Assembly: GCA_963851325.1 (NCBI GenBank)
Contig: CAWKOR010000001.1
Span: 4,154,001 to 4,218,000 of the forward strand
Direction of reading: 5' to 3'
DNA length: 64,000 nucleotides
Source: DATGKG01 sp963851325
GTDB lineage: Bacteria > Desulfobacterota > Binatia > Binatales > Binataceae
The notes below the pieces were generated by a model. That model worked only from the letters and a program-made list of their open reading frames with translations, did no database searches and was not told where the DNA came from. Every line of letters starts with the position of its first letter. Positions within the stretch are counted from its first letter, which is position 1. Made by a program: the position numbers and the translations under genes. This document shows, piece after piece, positions 1 through 9,170 of the stretch.

Positions 1-1
1 A

Positions 2-478
2 TACGAGGACGTTCATGCAGTCGCGGTAGATCCGGATGATTCGCGCCGCCTTTACGCCACCACCGGGCGCGGCTTTTACGTATCGAGGAATGCCGGTGAT
101 TCGTGGCGTCATATCAAAGCCGGATTCAATCGAACCTATACCGTCCCGCTGCTGGTAGTCGGGGACGAACATCCAGCGATTTTTACCGTTGCCGCTGCCG
201 ATCCTCCGCCGATGTGGCGGGTTGGGGCGCGCGGCGCCGACTCCATCATGTTTCGCAGCGATGACCATGGTGAATCATTCCATACCGTCGAGCGCGGCGC
301 CGGGGTGCAGCGCGGGATGGTGATGCGATTTCGCAGTGCGCCCGGGGGGAGTGGCGATTTCTTCGGCGTCTCCGACGACGGCACGGTTACCCGCGCCGCC
401 GCCGACGGCGAGGAATCGACCCCGTGGGCGATCGCCGAGAGGCTACCGCCCGCCTACGATCTGGTGGTGGTGCCATAG
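2..478 (+). CDS. BNR/Asp-box beta-propeller protein, C-terminal part
   Basis: Open from the left edge to a TAG, so the start lies outside the window. About 158 residues are visible. Two Asp-box-like motifs can be read (SRNAGDSWR and FRSDDHGESF), each following a beta-strand such as RLYATTGRGFYVS. This pattern is typical of BNR/sortilin-type propeller repeats found in exported or surface proteins. No catalytic residues can be assigned from the fragment, so it could be a sialidase-like domain or only a binding propeller. The protein ends on a short hydrophobic stretch (YDLVVVP). Confidence 0.7.
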   Translation, partial: YEDVHAVAVDPDDSRRLYATTGRGFYVSRNAGDSWRHIKAGFNRTYTVPLLVVGDEHPAIFTVAAADPPPMWRVGARGADSIMFRSDDHGESFHTVERGAGVQRGMVMRFRSAPGGSGDFFGVSDDGTVTRAAADGEESTPWAIAERLPPAYDLVVVP

Positions 479-834
479 CGGGCATTCGCTTGCCTCAATT
501 CGTTTGTACTCTAGGGAGGAAAAATGTACTCGTAGTAGGGCGAGACCAGACGCAATGGAGTTCTCGAAGCAGCAGCGATCAAACCAGGTAACGGCTTCGA
601 TTGTCAGACGAGAAAAGCGAGCAAAAACCACCTTGCGGGCTCATACAACAAACCAGCTAAGACCTGACTGGAGCATTCCTGAGTCGGCTGATGCTGATTG
701 CATCGCTCTAATAAGGTCTTTTTATCCCTTTAGCATCCTGCGCTGGTCTGTTGCTCCGGTGATGTGCTAATTAGGGTCCCTCACGATTGTTCTCGTCTGC
801 CTGATGCGACGACGCGTTTACGGAGTAAGGGGTT
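479..834. other. Intergenic region before the secreted Cys-rich family
   Basis: No convincing gene is seen. The open frames here have no family resemblance and no ribosome site. The right-hand part holds the leader of the first Cys-rich gene, including the conserved upstream element listed separately. Confidence 0.6.
763..781 (+). promoter_or_regulatory. Conserved upstream element of Cys-rich gene copy 1
   Basis: TGTGCTAATTAGGGTCCCT lies 53 bp before the start codon and matches 15 of 19 bases with an element before copy 2 (1772-1790). The TGTGCTAAT core could be an extended -10 box. The role as a promoter is inference; it could also be plain retained homology after duplication. Confidence 0.4.
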
Positions 835-1653
835 ATGAGTATCAACAGCGGGAGAGGATTTGCGATAGGAGCCGCCCTCACCATCGCACTCTCGTTTTCG
901 GCACCGGCCATTGCGGGTTCGATGCACCACGCTTCCATTAATCAGGGTATCCAGACGGGTGGCGAAAAACTGCCGGGCCAGGTGCTTTGGACTTACTACG
1001 AGACCACTTTCAGGGGCATGCTGTGCTCCGATGCAGAGCCCGGCGCCACCTGCAATCATATGGGCTCGGGCGACAACATCATCCGGCTGGTCAACCCGAA
1101 CGGTTCCGCAAATCCCTTCCTGGTAGGCGGCATCGACCAGGCAGTCTGCGCAATGATCTATGTTTTCGACGACGACGAGGAAATGGGCGAATGCTGCGGT
1201 TGCTCGCTGAGCCCTGCCAAACTGGCCACCTTCTCGGTCGAATCTAACCTAACCTCGAACTGGGGCCTTCGCGCGCCAGGAGCAGAGGACGGCATCGGCG
1301 CGATCGCGATCGTCGCATCGGCGCCCAATGTTCCGGTCTCGTTCGTTCCGGGACAAAGCAATGGAAAAGGCTGTGGAAATTCGAATCCGGCTTGTAATCG
1401 CGGATGCGATCCGACCAATATTCCTGGCTATACGGTGACCCAGGCCACCAACCTGCTGGGTAGCATCACCCACGGCCAAGTCGTCCAGGCCGGTCCGATA
1501 TGGTCAAGCGACGCGGCCTTTCGTTCGACCGAGATTGCCCTGTCCGACGACGGCGGCGGCGAGCTGACAAATCTGGTTTATCTGGAAACGCAATGCGGCT
1601 CCTTGGTCGGCAATGGTTCGAACGGCGCCATTTGCAACTGTCCAACCGAATAG
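835..1653 (+). CDS. Secreted Cys-rich protein of unknown family, copy 1
   Basis: The 272-residue product starts with a Sec signal peptide (hydrophobic residues about 9-27, probable cleavage after AIAG). The mature part has blocks shared with the next two genes: LPGQVLWTYYETT, RLVNPNGSANPFL, an acidic Cys cluster (FDDDEEMGECCGC), SNLTSNWGL, CDPTNIPGY, NLLGSITHG, and a C-terminal TQCG...CNCP. At least ten Cys in the mature part suggest disulfides or metal binding outside the cytoplasm. GGAG precedes the ATG at about 9 nt. I do not recognise the family. It is the first of three tandem copies, all on the plus strand. Confidence 0.85.
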   Translation: MSINSGRGFAIGAALTIALSFSAPAIAGSMHHASINQGIQTGGEKLPGQVLWTYYETTFRGMLCSDAEPGATCNHMGSGDNIIRLVNPNGSANPFLVGGIDQAVCAMIYVFDDDEEMGECCGCSLSPAKLATFSVESNLTSNWGLRAPGAEDGIGAIAIVASAPNVPVSFVPGQSNGKGCGNSNPACNRGCDPTNIPGYTVTQATNLLGSITHGQVVQAGPIWSSDAAFRSTEIALSDDGGGELTNLVYLETQCGSLVGNGSNGAICNCPTE

Positions 1654-1771
1654 ACACGTTCGCTGTACAGGAATGCGCCAAACAGCTAACCAAGGCCGAT
1701 TGCCACGGTTAGGCGCGCTATAGGGTGCTTTTGCCTTCGTCCTTATAACGCCTAGCCTAAACCTTCGAAAC

Positions 1772-1790
1772 TGTGCTAAGTAAGGCCCCT
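1772..1790 (+). promoter_or_regulatory. Conserved upstream element of Cys-rich gene copy 2
   Basis: TGTGCTAAGTAAGGCCCCT, 37 bp before the copy 2 start, resembles the element upstream of copy 1 (763-781). It suggests that each copy carries its own promoter rather than being read from one operon promoter. No equivalent is obvious before copy 3. Confidence 0.4.
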
Positions 1791-1827
1791 GTTTTCATTT
1801 GACGAAGCACGGAAGCATCGGGAGGAA

Positions 1828-2601
1828 ATGATGAACGGAATCAAAAGATTGGCGCTCGCGATGGGGATTTGTCTGGCTACGACTGCTCTTGTGTCGTCGG
1901 CCAATGCGGCGTCGCTGCGTCAAGGTTCGACTGGCGGTGGGGCCAACGTCACCGGAAGCTTGCCCGGTCAGGTGCTGTGGGGTTACTACCTGACCACGGA
2001 ACGGGGTATCGAATGCTACGACAACACCGTGGTTCCAGTGAACTATCTTTGCAACACTGAAGGAGAGGGGGACAACATTCTTCGGTTGGTTAACCCGAAC
2101 GGTTCCTCCAATCCGTTTCTCGCCGGCGGTATTGAGCATCCCGTCTGCGCGATGATCTATGTCTTCGACGACGACGAAGAGATGGGAGAGTGCTGCGGGT
2201 GCCTGCTAAGCTCGAACAAGTTGGCTACTTTCTCGGTCAAAGAAAACCTGACCTCTAATTGGGGCCTCCAAGGCGGACCCGAGGGAGGCGCCCACGGCAA
2301 CGGCTCGATCGCGATTGTCGCGGCCGGACCCAATGGCCCGGGCGGCACCATCAGCTGCGATCCGACTAATGTCCCGGGCTATCCAGTGGTCCCTGAAAAT
2401 AACCTTCTGGGCAGCATCACCCACAATTCTGTCGTCGCGCCCGACGCTGGGGGCCTGACCGAAGTTGGCCTGTTTGACAACGGCGGCGGCGACCCGACCA
2501 ACCTGACCTATCTGCAGACCCAGTGCGGAGCGCTGATTGGCAACGGCAGTCACGGGGGAGTCTGCACCTGCCCGAATGAGCAGCTAGTGCCGATTGATTA
2601 G
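1828..2601 (+). CDS. Secreted Cys-rich protein of unknown family, copy 2
   Basis: The 257-residue paralogue of the preceding gene has a signal peptide (cleavage near SSANA) and the same ordered blocks: LPGQVLWGYYLTT, RLVNPNGSSNPFL, CAMIYVFDDDEEMGECCGC, ENLTSNWGL, CDPTNVPGY, NLLGSITHN and TQCG...CTCP. A strong GGAGG at 1821-1825 serves a double ATG; the second (1831) has the better spacing. It lacks the roughly 20-residue insert (NGKGCGNSNPACNRGC region) that copies 1 and 3 carry before CDPTN. Function is unknown; extracytoplasmic location is inferred from the signal peptide. Confidence 0.85.
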   Translation: MMNGIKRLALAMGICLATTALVSSANAASLRQGSTGGGANVTGSLPGQVLWGYYLTTERGIECYDNTVVPVNYLCNTEGEGDNILRLVNPNGSSNPFLAGGIEHPVCAMIYVFDDDEEMGECCGCLLSSNKLATFSVKENLTSNWGLQGGPEGGAHGNGSIAIVAAGPNGPGGTISCDPTNVPGYPVVPENNLLGSITHNSVVAPDAGGLTEVGLFDNGGGDPTNLTYLQTQCGALIGNGSHGGVCTCPNEQLVPID

Positions 2602-2610
2602 ATCTGAAGA

Positions 2611-3484
2611 GAGAATGGCATAAAGACCCGCAGCTTAAATGTACTTGCGCTGGGAGCGGGTATTTTTCTGCTGGCAGCCTCGCTTGCCACGTCAACCGAT
2701 CCTGCAACGCTACGGCGAGGTTCAACCGGCGGCGGCACCCAGGTCACCGGAGCCTTGCCGGGTCAGGTGTTATGGACCTACTACTAGACCTTACGCGGCG
2801 CCAGTCAGCATTGCCCTCCGGGCATCTTCTCTGAAGACGACGTTTTGCGTGACACCTCGAGCTACAATGACAATGTGATTCGTCTCATGAATCCGAATGG
2901 CGCGGCCAACACCTTTCTGGCGGGCGCTGAAGAGCAGACCGTCTGTGCGATGTTTTACGTATTCGATGACGACGAGGAAATGGGCGAGTGTTGCGGTTGC
3001 CCACTGTCATCGGCGAAGCTGTCGACCTTCTCGGTCGAAGCCAATCTGACCTCGAACTGGTCGCTGGCGACTGCACCCGGAGAAGGCGGACTGGCCGGCC
3101 TCGATCCGGTAAATGGCAACGGCTCGATCGCTATCGTTGCGGTTTCACCGAATGCAGCGATTCCGCTCCCGCCTGCCCTAAGCAATGGAAAAGGCTGCGT
3201 CAGGTCGCAGAGTGGAGCATGCAATCAAGGTTGCGATCCGACCAACATCCCGGGTTACGTGGTAACCACGGCCAGCAATCTTCTCGGCAGCATCACCCAC
3301 GCCGAGACCGTCTTTGCCCCCGTGACGTCAGGTCCTCCGGGCGCCTCAACCTCCGGGATAAATGAAATTCCACTCGCCGATGACGGCGGAGGCGATCCAA
3401 CCAACCTGGTCTATCTGCAGACGCAGTGCGGAGCATTGGTGGGCAACGGCAGCGGTGGGAATCTGCAACTGCCCGGTCGAGTAG
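2611..3484 (+). pseudogene. Secreted Cys-rich protein, copy 3, decayed
   Basis: The third tandem copy carries three lesions. The codon aligned with the start ATG is GAG (2611), so no start is seen. After LPGQVLWTYY comes an in-frame TAG (2788-2790) where copy 1 has Glu and copy 2 Leu. A 1-nt loss near 3460 puts the C-terminal Cys-x-Cys-Pro and the expected stop (TAG at 3482) out of frame. The middle, from about 2845, is still well conserved, including CCGC and CDPTNIPGY, and has the same insert as copy 1. The signal-peptide region (hydrophobic, 2641-2700) is also readable. The pattern fits a recent pseudogene. Confidence 0.8.
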
Positions 3485-3527
3485 AGCATCAAAGGCATTG
3501 CTGGCTCGCCGCTAACTGCCGCTCAGC

Positions 3528-5598
3528 TCACTTGTCGAGACCCGTCTTCTTGAGCAGCGCAATGAACCTGGGATTCGAACGAATCGGGTCATAGGAAGCA
3601 TTGATGCGGAGATCGACCACACCGCTACCCTCCTGGTAGGCCTTCTCCAGGAAATCCAAGGCGCGGTCGTTTTCCCCAAGCGCTAAATAGATGTAGGCGT
3701 ACGAGACAGGGTTCACATAGGAGTGGGCCAAAAGTTGGTCAAGCTCCGCAAGGATTTTGAGCGCGTCGTCGCGTTTCCCGGCGCGTGCAAGTTCAGTCCC
3801 CAGCGTCCCGAGCGACCATGAATTCCGTTCCAGGGCCACACCTCTTTCCATTTCCTTGAGCGCCTCGGCTGAGTTCCCCATCCAGGCGTAAGTCCCCCCG
3901 AGGCACAGTGAATGCGCGGGCCAATAATCGGGCGCAAGCGCCAAAGCTGCCCGGCACTGCTCCCCCGCCTTGGCATGCTCGCCTCTGAAGTTCAGCAACT
4001 CACCCATCTCTGAGAAGATATTCGGTGAGAGGGGGTTGAGTTCCTCGGCCAGCCGATACTCGCGCTCCGATTCGTCGAAGCGCCCGAGGAACCTCAGCAT
4101 GAAGCCATAGCCTCGGTGAGGCTCGGCCTCGTTCGGAGCGAGTTCGATCGCGCGGCGATATTCACTCTCTGCCGCCGCCCAATTGTACTCCGAGCTCCAA
4201 AGGATGGCCGCCGACAAATAGTGCGGTAACCACAGCGAGTCATCCAGTCGCATCGCCTTCTGAATGAGTTCTTTGGCCTTCGGCAGCGCCACATTGTTAG
4301 AGACGGTCACGTCCGCCTGGGTATAGTAGACCGCCGCGAGCGCGGCGTAGCCCGACGCAAAGTCAGGCGCAATCTGAATCACCTGCTCGAAATATTTTTG
4401 ACTTTGTGCCTGCCCATCGACGGTGAACTTGCTCAGTTGGTACGTGCCCTTGAGGAGCGCCTCCAGCGCCTTCGGGTCAACGGCCTTTGCGCCGCTGAGC
4501 CGCCGCTGTTCGTCCGGGGTCAACTGGGCATTGACCGCGCGCGCGATCGACGATGCGATTTCATCCTGCATCGCGAACACGTCGCGGGTATCGCGCTCAT
4601 AACTTTGAGCCCAAAGATGTTTGTCGGCGAGTGCGTCGATGAGCTGTGCGGTGATGCGGACCTTGTCGCCGATGCGCAGGACCGAGCCCTCAACCACGGC
4701 ATCGACATTGAGCAGCTTCGCGATTTCCGGCAGCGGCTTGCGATGGTCACCCTTAAACTGCATCACCGAGGTGCGCGAAATCACCCGCAGCGCGCTGATT
4801 TGCGCGAGATCGGTGGTCAGTTGCTCGGTCATCCCGTCGGCGAAATATTCCTGGCTCGGATCGCCGGAGAAATTCTCCAGCGGGAGAATCGCGATGGAAC
4901 GAATTGTCCGATTCGCGAGCACCGGCGGAGGCGCCACCGGCTTCGGTCGCAGGAACCTCCAGCCCGCCAGCGCGAGCAGGATTGCGGCCATCGCGGCGCC
5001 AACGGCCAACATCGGTCGCCGAAGGCCGCTCGGAGCGCGCCGTTGGAGCCGGGGGCGGCGCCTTCTCCATCCGCACCCGCAGCACGCGCACCGGGCGCGG
5101 GATGTTCTTGACCTGCTGCTCGCCGATGTCCTCGCAATCGATGTCGAGCTTGCCGCGGATCTGATCGTGTACCTCGCGCGAAATGCAGATGCCGCCCGGA
5201 GTCGCCAGCGCCTCCAGCCGTGCGGCGATGTTCACCCCGTCGCCATAGATTTTCCCGTCGTCGCTGAGGACGTCGCCAACGTGGATGCCGATGCGAAAGG
5301 CCATCCGGCGCGCCGCGGCCAGCTCGGCATTGTGGCGCACCAGTTCGCGCTGCACCTCGACCGCACACTGCACCGCTTCCACGGCGCTCGGGAACTCGGC
5401 GAGGATGTTGTCTCCCGGCGCATCGACGATGCGTCCGTGATGCTCGCGCACGTGCGTGTCGACGATCTCGCGGCACCGTTTGATGTCGCGGACGGTGGCA
5501 TGCTCGTCCTCGGCCATCATGCGGCTATAGCCGCGTACGTCGGCGCTCAGGATCGCGGTTAGCCGCCGCTCAATTTTGTGCGCCTCTTCCACCTTCAA
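3528..5598 (-). CDS. Class III adenylate/guanylate cyclase with TPR domain, frameshifted
   Basis: The N-terminal 190 residues form a class III nucleotidyl cyclase domain with metal-binding Asp20 (AILSADVRGYS) and Asp63 (APGDNILAEF), plus GIHVGDV and GDGVNIAARLEA. A transmembrane helix (LAVGAAMAAILLALAGW) follows, then a FlgO/TolB-like domain (IAILPLENFSGDPSQEYFADG) and TPR repeats to the C-terminus. These parts lie in two frames. They join if one base is removed between 5012 and 5070, most simply from the G5 run at 5051-5055, giving about 689 residues. The start is TTG 5598 or GTG 5592; no ATG is available. The domain order is common in soil proteobacteria. The break could be real or a read error. 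Confidence 0.75.
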
Positions 5599-5820
5599 CC
5601 TGCACAGAATGGAGTTCCGCCCGGGCGAGGAAGACCACCTTTGCGGCTACCGCACCGATGGAAAACCGCGCTATGGCGACAGCCTAGTCCTGCAACCTTT
5701 GAAGCGCGAGAGACTCTCTGTGATCCATTGGATGACCCGAAGATGGCGACAATCTGCTATAATGAGAAGAGCGCTCATCGGGGCGCTTTTGGCATTTGAT
5801 GGGAAGCGCCATAACAGTAA

Positions 5821-6640
5821 GAGAATGCAGAAACGAACCCACCGCGAGCGGCGGTCCTGAGGTTTGGTGAAGGCGCGAAGTCGAGAGTGGTAAGTACAGA
5901 AACAAACCCACCGCGAGCATCGCGGCGGCGGTCCTTAGGCATCGGCGAAGACCTCGAATGGCGAAGTGCACAACGTGAAAGCGCAAAAACAAACCCACTG
6001 CGACACATGACGACGACTCCCGAAATGACGAAACGAAGCCAAATCATCGAGGAGAATCAAGGATCTCTGCCAAACGCGTGACTCAAAGGCATCGACTTGA
6101 TGGCATTCGCCCAGGCACCACCACCCCAATGGCACTCCGGTCGCCGAACCTAAGAGCGACCAGCGCGCCATCGGACCTCCTCCGCGAGGACGCGAAGGAG
6201 GTGGGAGATTGCAGAAACGAAGCCATCGCCAGCATCGCGAGCGGTGGTCCTGAGGGATCGGTTCGAAGGGCCCCGAATAGAGAGGCGCAGAATATTGAAA
6301 AACAAAGCCACTTTATCCGAGAATTTGCTGCGTTTTTTCGGAGGCAGGTGGTCCTCCACCACCGGTCGCGAAGCGCGCCCGGCTCTCATCCGCGCGTCAC
6401 GCTGGTCGCAAAGCCAGAGAGCGACCAGCGCGCCGCCCACCCTCTCTCGCGAAGCGAGAGAAGCGACCTTAGTTGGAGAGGCGAAATGGCAGAAACAAAC
6501 CCACTTGCCGAAGCAACACGCGTGTGTCGCATTACATAAACGAAGCCAAATAACCCAATAAATTCTGGGCTTCTGTCCGAGTGACATTGATGCTTCATGG
6601 CCGCGGAGACACAAAACAAAGCCACTCGGCTTGACCAATA
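5821..6640. repeat. Hairpin-repeat block A
   Basis: About 0.8 kb without genes, filled by copies of a short repeat. Read on the minus strand, each unit ends in GTGGGTTTGTTT or a TGGCTTNGTTT variant. Copies lie at 5831, 5900, 5987, 6031, 6215, 6300, 6493, 6538 and 6614. Three are fuller units, with TCAGGACC (or close) before a small hairpin: stems 5839-5854, 5911-5925 and 6223-6247. Two longer segments (6031-6210 and 6300-6480) recur inverted in block B at 41.3-42.2 kb. Short open frames here are by-products of the repeats. I do not recognise the family. Confidence 0.85.
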
Positions 6641-6680
6641 GCGAAGAAAAAGCGAAACTAGCACCATAGGAGTTTTACCT

Positions 6681-7661
6681 ATGGGTGCCGCTTTAGACCT
6701 CGACCTTATCCTCGATTCCCACGATGACGCCCTCGAACCCCATCGCGGGGTCGAGTTCCATGAAATGCCGGTGCGCCAGATTCTTAATCGCTGCACCAAT
6801 CCCAAGATGTCCTTTCGATGGACCATCAATCCGTACCGAGGATGCGAGTTCGGATGCGTGTACTGCTATGCGCGCTACACCCACGACTTCCTGGAACTGC
6901 GCGATCCGATGGATTTTGAGCGACGCATCTTCGTCAAGCGGATGGCGGCCGAGGTGCTGGGACGGACGCTCTCGCGCACCCCGATCGGCGACGACTCGAT
7001 CGCGATCGGCACCGCGACCGATCCGTATCAGCCGGCCGAGCGCCAGTTCCTACTGACCCGCGCGATGCTCGAGGTGTTCGCGCAACTGGCCGGGCTGCAT
7101 CTGTCGATCACCACCAAATCAACCCTGGTGGCACGCGATATCGACGTACTAACGCGCATCCACCAGCGCTCGAAGATATCGGTGAACTTCTCATGCATCA
7201 CACTTAACCCGCGGTTGGCGCGAGTGCTGGAGCCTCGCGCGCCGCGCCCCGAGCTGCGGATGCGCACGCTGGCGACGCTCGCGAAGGCGGGCATCCATTG
7301 CGATGTCCTGATGATGCCGATGATCCCGGGGCTGACCGATTCGCGACGCTCCATCGAAAGCGTCATCGTGGCGGCGCGCGACGCGGGCGCCACGGGCGTA
7401 TGGTGGCGGCCGCTGTTCCTCAAGCCTGCGGCGGCACGCCGCTTCCTGCCTTTCATGCGCGAGAAATTTCCGGAGCTCGCGCCCCAGATCGATGCGTTCT
7501 ACGGGCGCGCGGTTTATGCGCCGACCGAGTACGAGAACCGCATCAGCGCGATCATGGATCGATTGCGCATCAAGTATGGCTTCGCGCCTACGCACGAGCG
7601 CAACGCTCCGCCGACACCATCGGCCAGACGGCCGGCGCAACTCAGCCTCGGTGTAGGCTGA
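6681..7661 (+). CDS. Radical SAM protein, SPL/Rv2578c-like
   Basis: The 326-residue protein carries a CxxxCxxC iron-sulfur motif in NPYRGCEFGCVYCYAR (about residues 51-66). It continues with radical-SAM barrel motifs (IAIGTATDPYQPAE, LHLSITTKS, HCDVLMMPMIPGLTD). The overall pattern fits the family annotated as Rv2578c/PA0069-like, related in sequence to spore photoproduct lyase; its substrate is unknown. AGGAG at 6668-6672 is 8 nt before the ATG. The gene stands alone between repeat block A and a convergent sulfotransferase. Confidence 0.85.
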   Translation: MGAALDLDLILDSHDDALEPHRGVEFHEMPVRQILNRCTNPKMSFRWTINPYRGCEFGCVYCYARYTHDFLELRDPMDFERRIFVKRMAAEVLGRTLSRTPIGDDSIAIGTATDPYQPAERQFLLTRAMLEVFAQLAGLHLSITTKSTLVARDIDVLTRIHQRSKISVNFSCITLNPRLARVLEPRAPRPELRMRTLATLAKAGIHCDVLMMPMIPGLTDSRRSIESVIVAARDAGATGVWWRPLFLKPAAARRFLPFMREKFPELAPQIDAFYGRAVYAPTEYENRISAIMDRLRIKYGFAPTHERNAPPTPSARRPAQLSLGVG

Positions 7662-7854
7662 TAGGTCGAGAGGTGGGTGTGGAAGAAGTTGTCCACAAAG
7701 ATGGCGGCGGGGCGATGCGCTAACCTCGCCATAGTCGCGCTCCGCGAGCAAGCTCCGACTTTATTCATTCCCACACTCGCGTCCAATTCACAGCTTATCC
7801 ACAGCGAATGTTCGCTGGTCGTCTGCGAATCAGGCCCCGGAGGCGGGATAGCTC

Positions 7855-8907
7855 TCAGGTTAGCGCGAACGTCATCCCGTCGTCGGCCAGGTCATCTCCA
7901 GCATCGAGTACTGCGTTGGCCTGAACCGGGTTAAAGCGCATCGACGCGAGATCGAGGCCGTCGGGAACTGCGCCGGTGGCGAAGGGAATGAGAGCCAGCA
8001 CGAGGGCAGCGATCTCTCTCCGTCCAAAGGCACGAGCAGTCTGACGACTCGGCGCCTCTTCGAATCCGGCAGCGGGATCAGTGGAGCGTTCCTTCCATCC
8101 CTGCAGGTCGATTCCGATGAGATCCTCGAGTTCTTCGATCTCGGGAAGGAGTTGTTCGCGAAGCAGCATCTCAGTGGCGGCGGAAAGCGGCGGAAACGGT
8201 CGCGGCGAGAGAAGCAGGAAGTTCCACAATCCGATGCGATCGAGGAGGTTGAAAGTTCGATAGGCGCGCTGCTCATGCAGCAGATCCATCATTCGGGTGA
8301 CCCGCCGAGCGATCCTTCGGCTTCGCGGCTGGTACTTGAAGGAGTTGACGTCGTTGGCCGTGATCGTCTTGGCCGCCAGCGAGATGTTCGGAATCCCGAT
8401 GAACTCGCAGACCTGATCAAGAAACGCCTGCGGATCTCTTTTCAAATCGCGAAAGAGCAGGACCTTGATGTTCTCACTGCCGAAGACGTTGATCCATTGG
8501 CGCAGATGGAAGGCATAGCGGTTGGTCTCGACGATACGTGGATGCTTGAACTCCTGCTCAAAGGTGCCGTCGATCAGGCCGATCCTTCGCATCAACCGGT
8601 ACTGCGAATACGAACGGTCGACCGGGTCGCGCAAGGTGACGATGATTTTGCACTTGGGCAGGTGCCGCGCGATGCGTTCGCGTGCTTCCCGGGTTCTGAA
8701 ATACGGACAGATTTCACCGACCGGACGCGATGAATCGCAATGGCGAAAGTGGTCGGCATACCATTGGATGCCCTTGTGGTAGTGCGGCCCCCAGAATTTC
8801 GTCTCCTTCACGCGGAGAGGCAGTCCAACGTGTCCGGTCAATGCCGCGTGCAGCCAGGTTGTCCCGGTTCGCGCCGGTCCGACGCAAATGAAATCCGGCA
8901 GTTTCAT
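7855..8907 (-). CDS. Sulfotransferase family protein
   Basis: About 350 residues. The PAPS 5'-phosphosulfate loop is seen at the N-terminus (CVGPARTGTTWLH) and the 3'-phosphate motif in VTLRDPVDRSYSQY. These place it in the P-loop sulfotransferase family that moves sulfate from PAPS to an alcohol or amine acceptor. The acceptor cannot be inferred. The frame opens at GTG 8943, but the ATG at 8907 follows GAGGGGGG and starts right at the conserved MKLPDFICVGPARTG, so I prefer it. A CysQ-like PAP phosphatase lies at 36.4 kb. Confidence 0.8.
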   Translation of the reverse strand: MKLPDFICVGPARTGTTWLHAALTGHVGLPLRVKETKFWGPHYHKGIQWYADHFRHCDSSRPVGEICPYFRTREARERIARHLPKCKIIVTLRDPVDRSYSQYRLMRRIGLIDGTFEQEFKHPRIVETNRYAFHLRQWINVFGSENIKVLLFRDLKRDPQAFLDQVCEFIGIPNISLAAKTITANDVNSFKYQPRSRRIARRVTRMMDLLHEQRAYRTFNLLDRIGLWNFLLLSPRPFPPLSAATEMLLREQLLPEIEELEDLIGIDLQGWKERSTDPAAGFEEAPSRQTARAFGRREIAALVLALIPFATGAVPDGLDLASMRFNPVQANAVLDAGDDLADDGMTFALT

Positions 8908-9116
8908 GCCCCCCTCGGTCGTCATCCGTACGATCCGGCCCACTGATCGATTGCTACCGCGTACTACCTCGACGCGCCTATACGTTACGGGATCAAAATG
9001 GTTTCAACTTTTTGAAAGAATTTTTCAAAATTTGCAAAAAACTCATACCCCTCTCCGGATGGCGGAGGCGTTATCCAACGACGCACCTCTCACGACAATT
9101 CAGCCGTGACAGGAAG

Positions 9117-9142
9117 AGCGGCGGACCCGGAGGCCCGCCGCT
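9117..9142 (-). terminator. Hairpin downstream of glnA
   Basis: A perfect 8-bp stem (AGCGGCGG at 9117-9124 with CCGCCGCT at 9135-9142) begins 28 bp after the glnA stop. On the minus strand it is followed only by a mixed pyrimidine stretch, so a strong U-tract is lacking. It is a plausible but weak intrinsic terminator. Confidence 0.45.
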
Positions 9143-9170
9143 TTGACACTGGAGGAGGACAGCGAAAGTT

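Noticed and set aside
336..770. 144-codon plus-strand open frame after the propeller gene
   Set aside because: It overlaps the propeller gene in another frame, has low-complexity Arg-rich translation, no ribosome site and no family resemblance.
2788..2790. TAG in Cys-rich copy 3 as pyrrolysine or read-through codon
   Set aside because: The same copy also lacks a start codon and has a frameshift, so a pseudogene explains it better.
5576..6561. Short open frames with WVCF/GLFL-type translations in block A
   Set aside because: They come from the GTGGGTTTGTTT repeats and shift between frames from copy to copy.
5821..6640. CRISPR array from regularly repeated AAACAAACCCAC motifs
   Set aside because: Spacing is irregular, the repeats are short hairpin ends and no cas gene is nearby.
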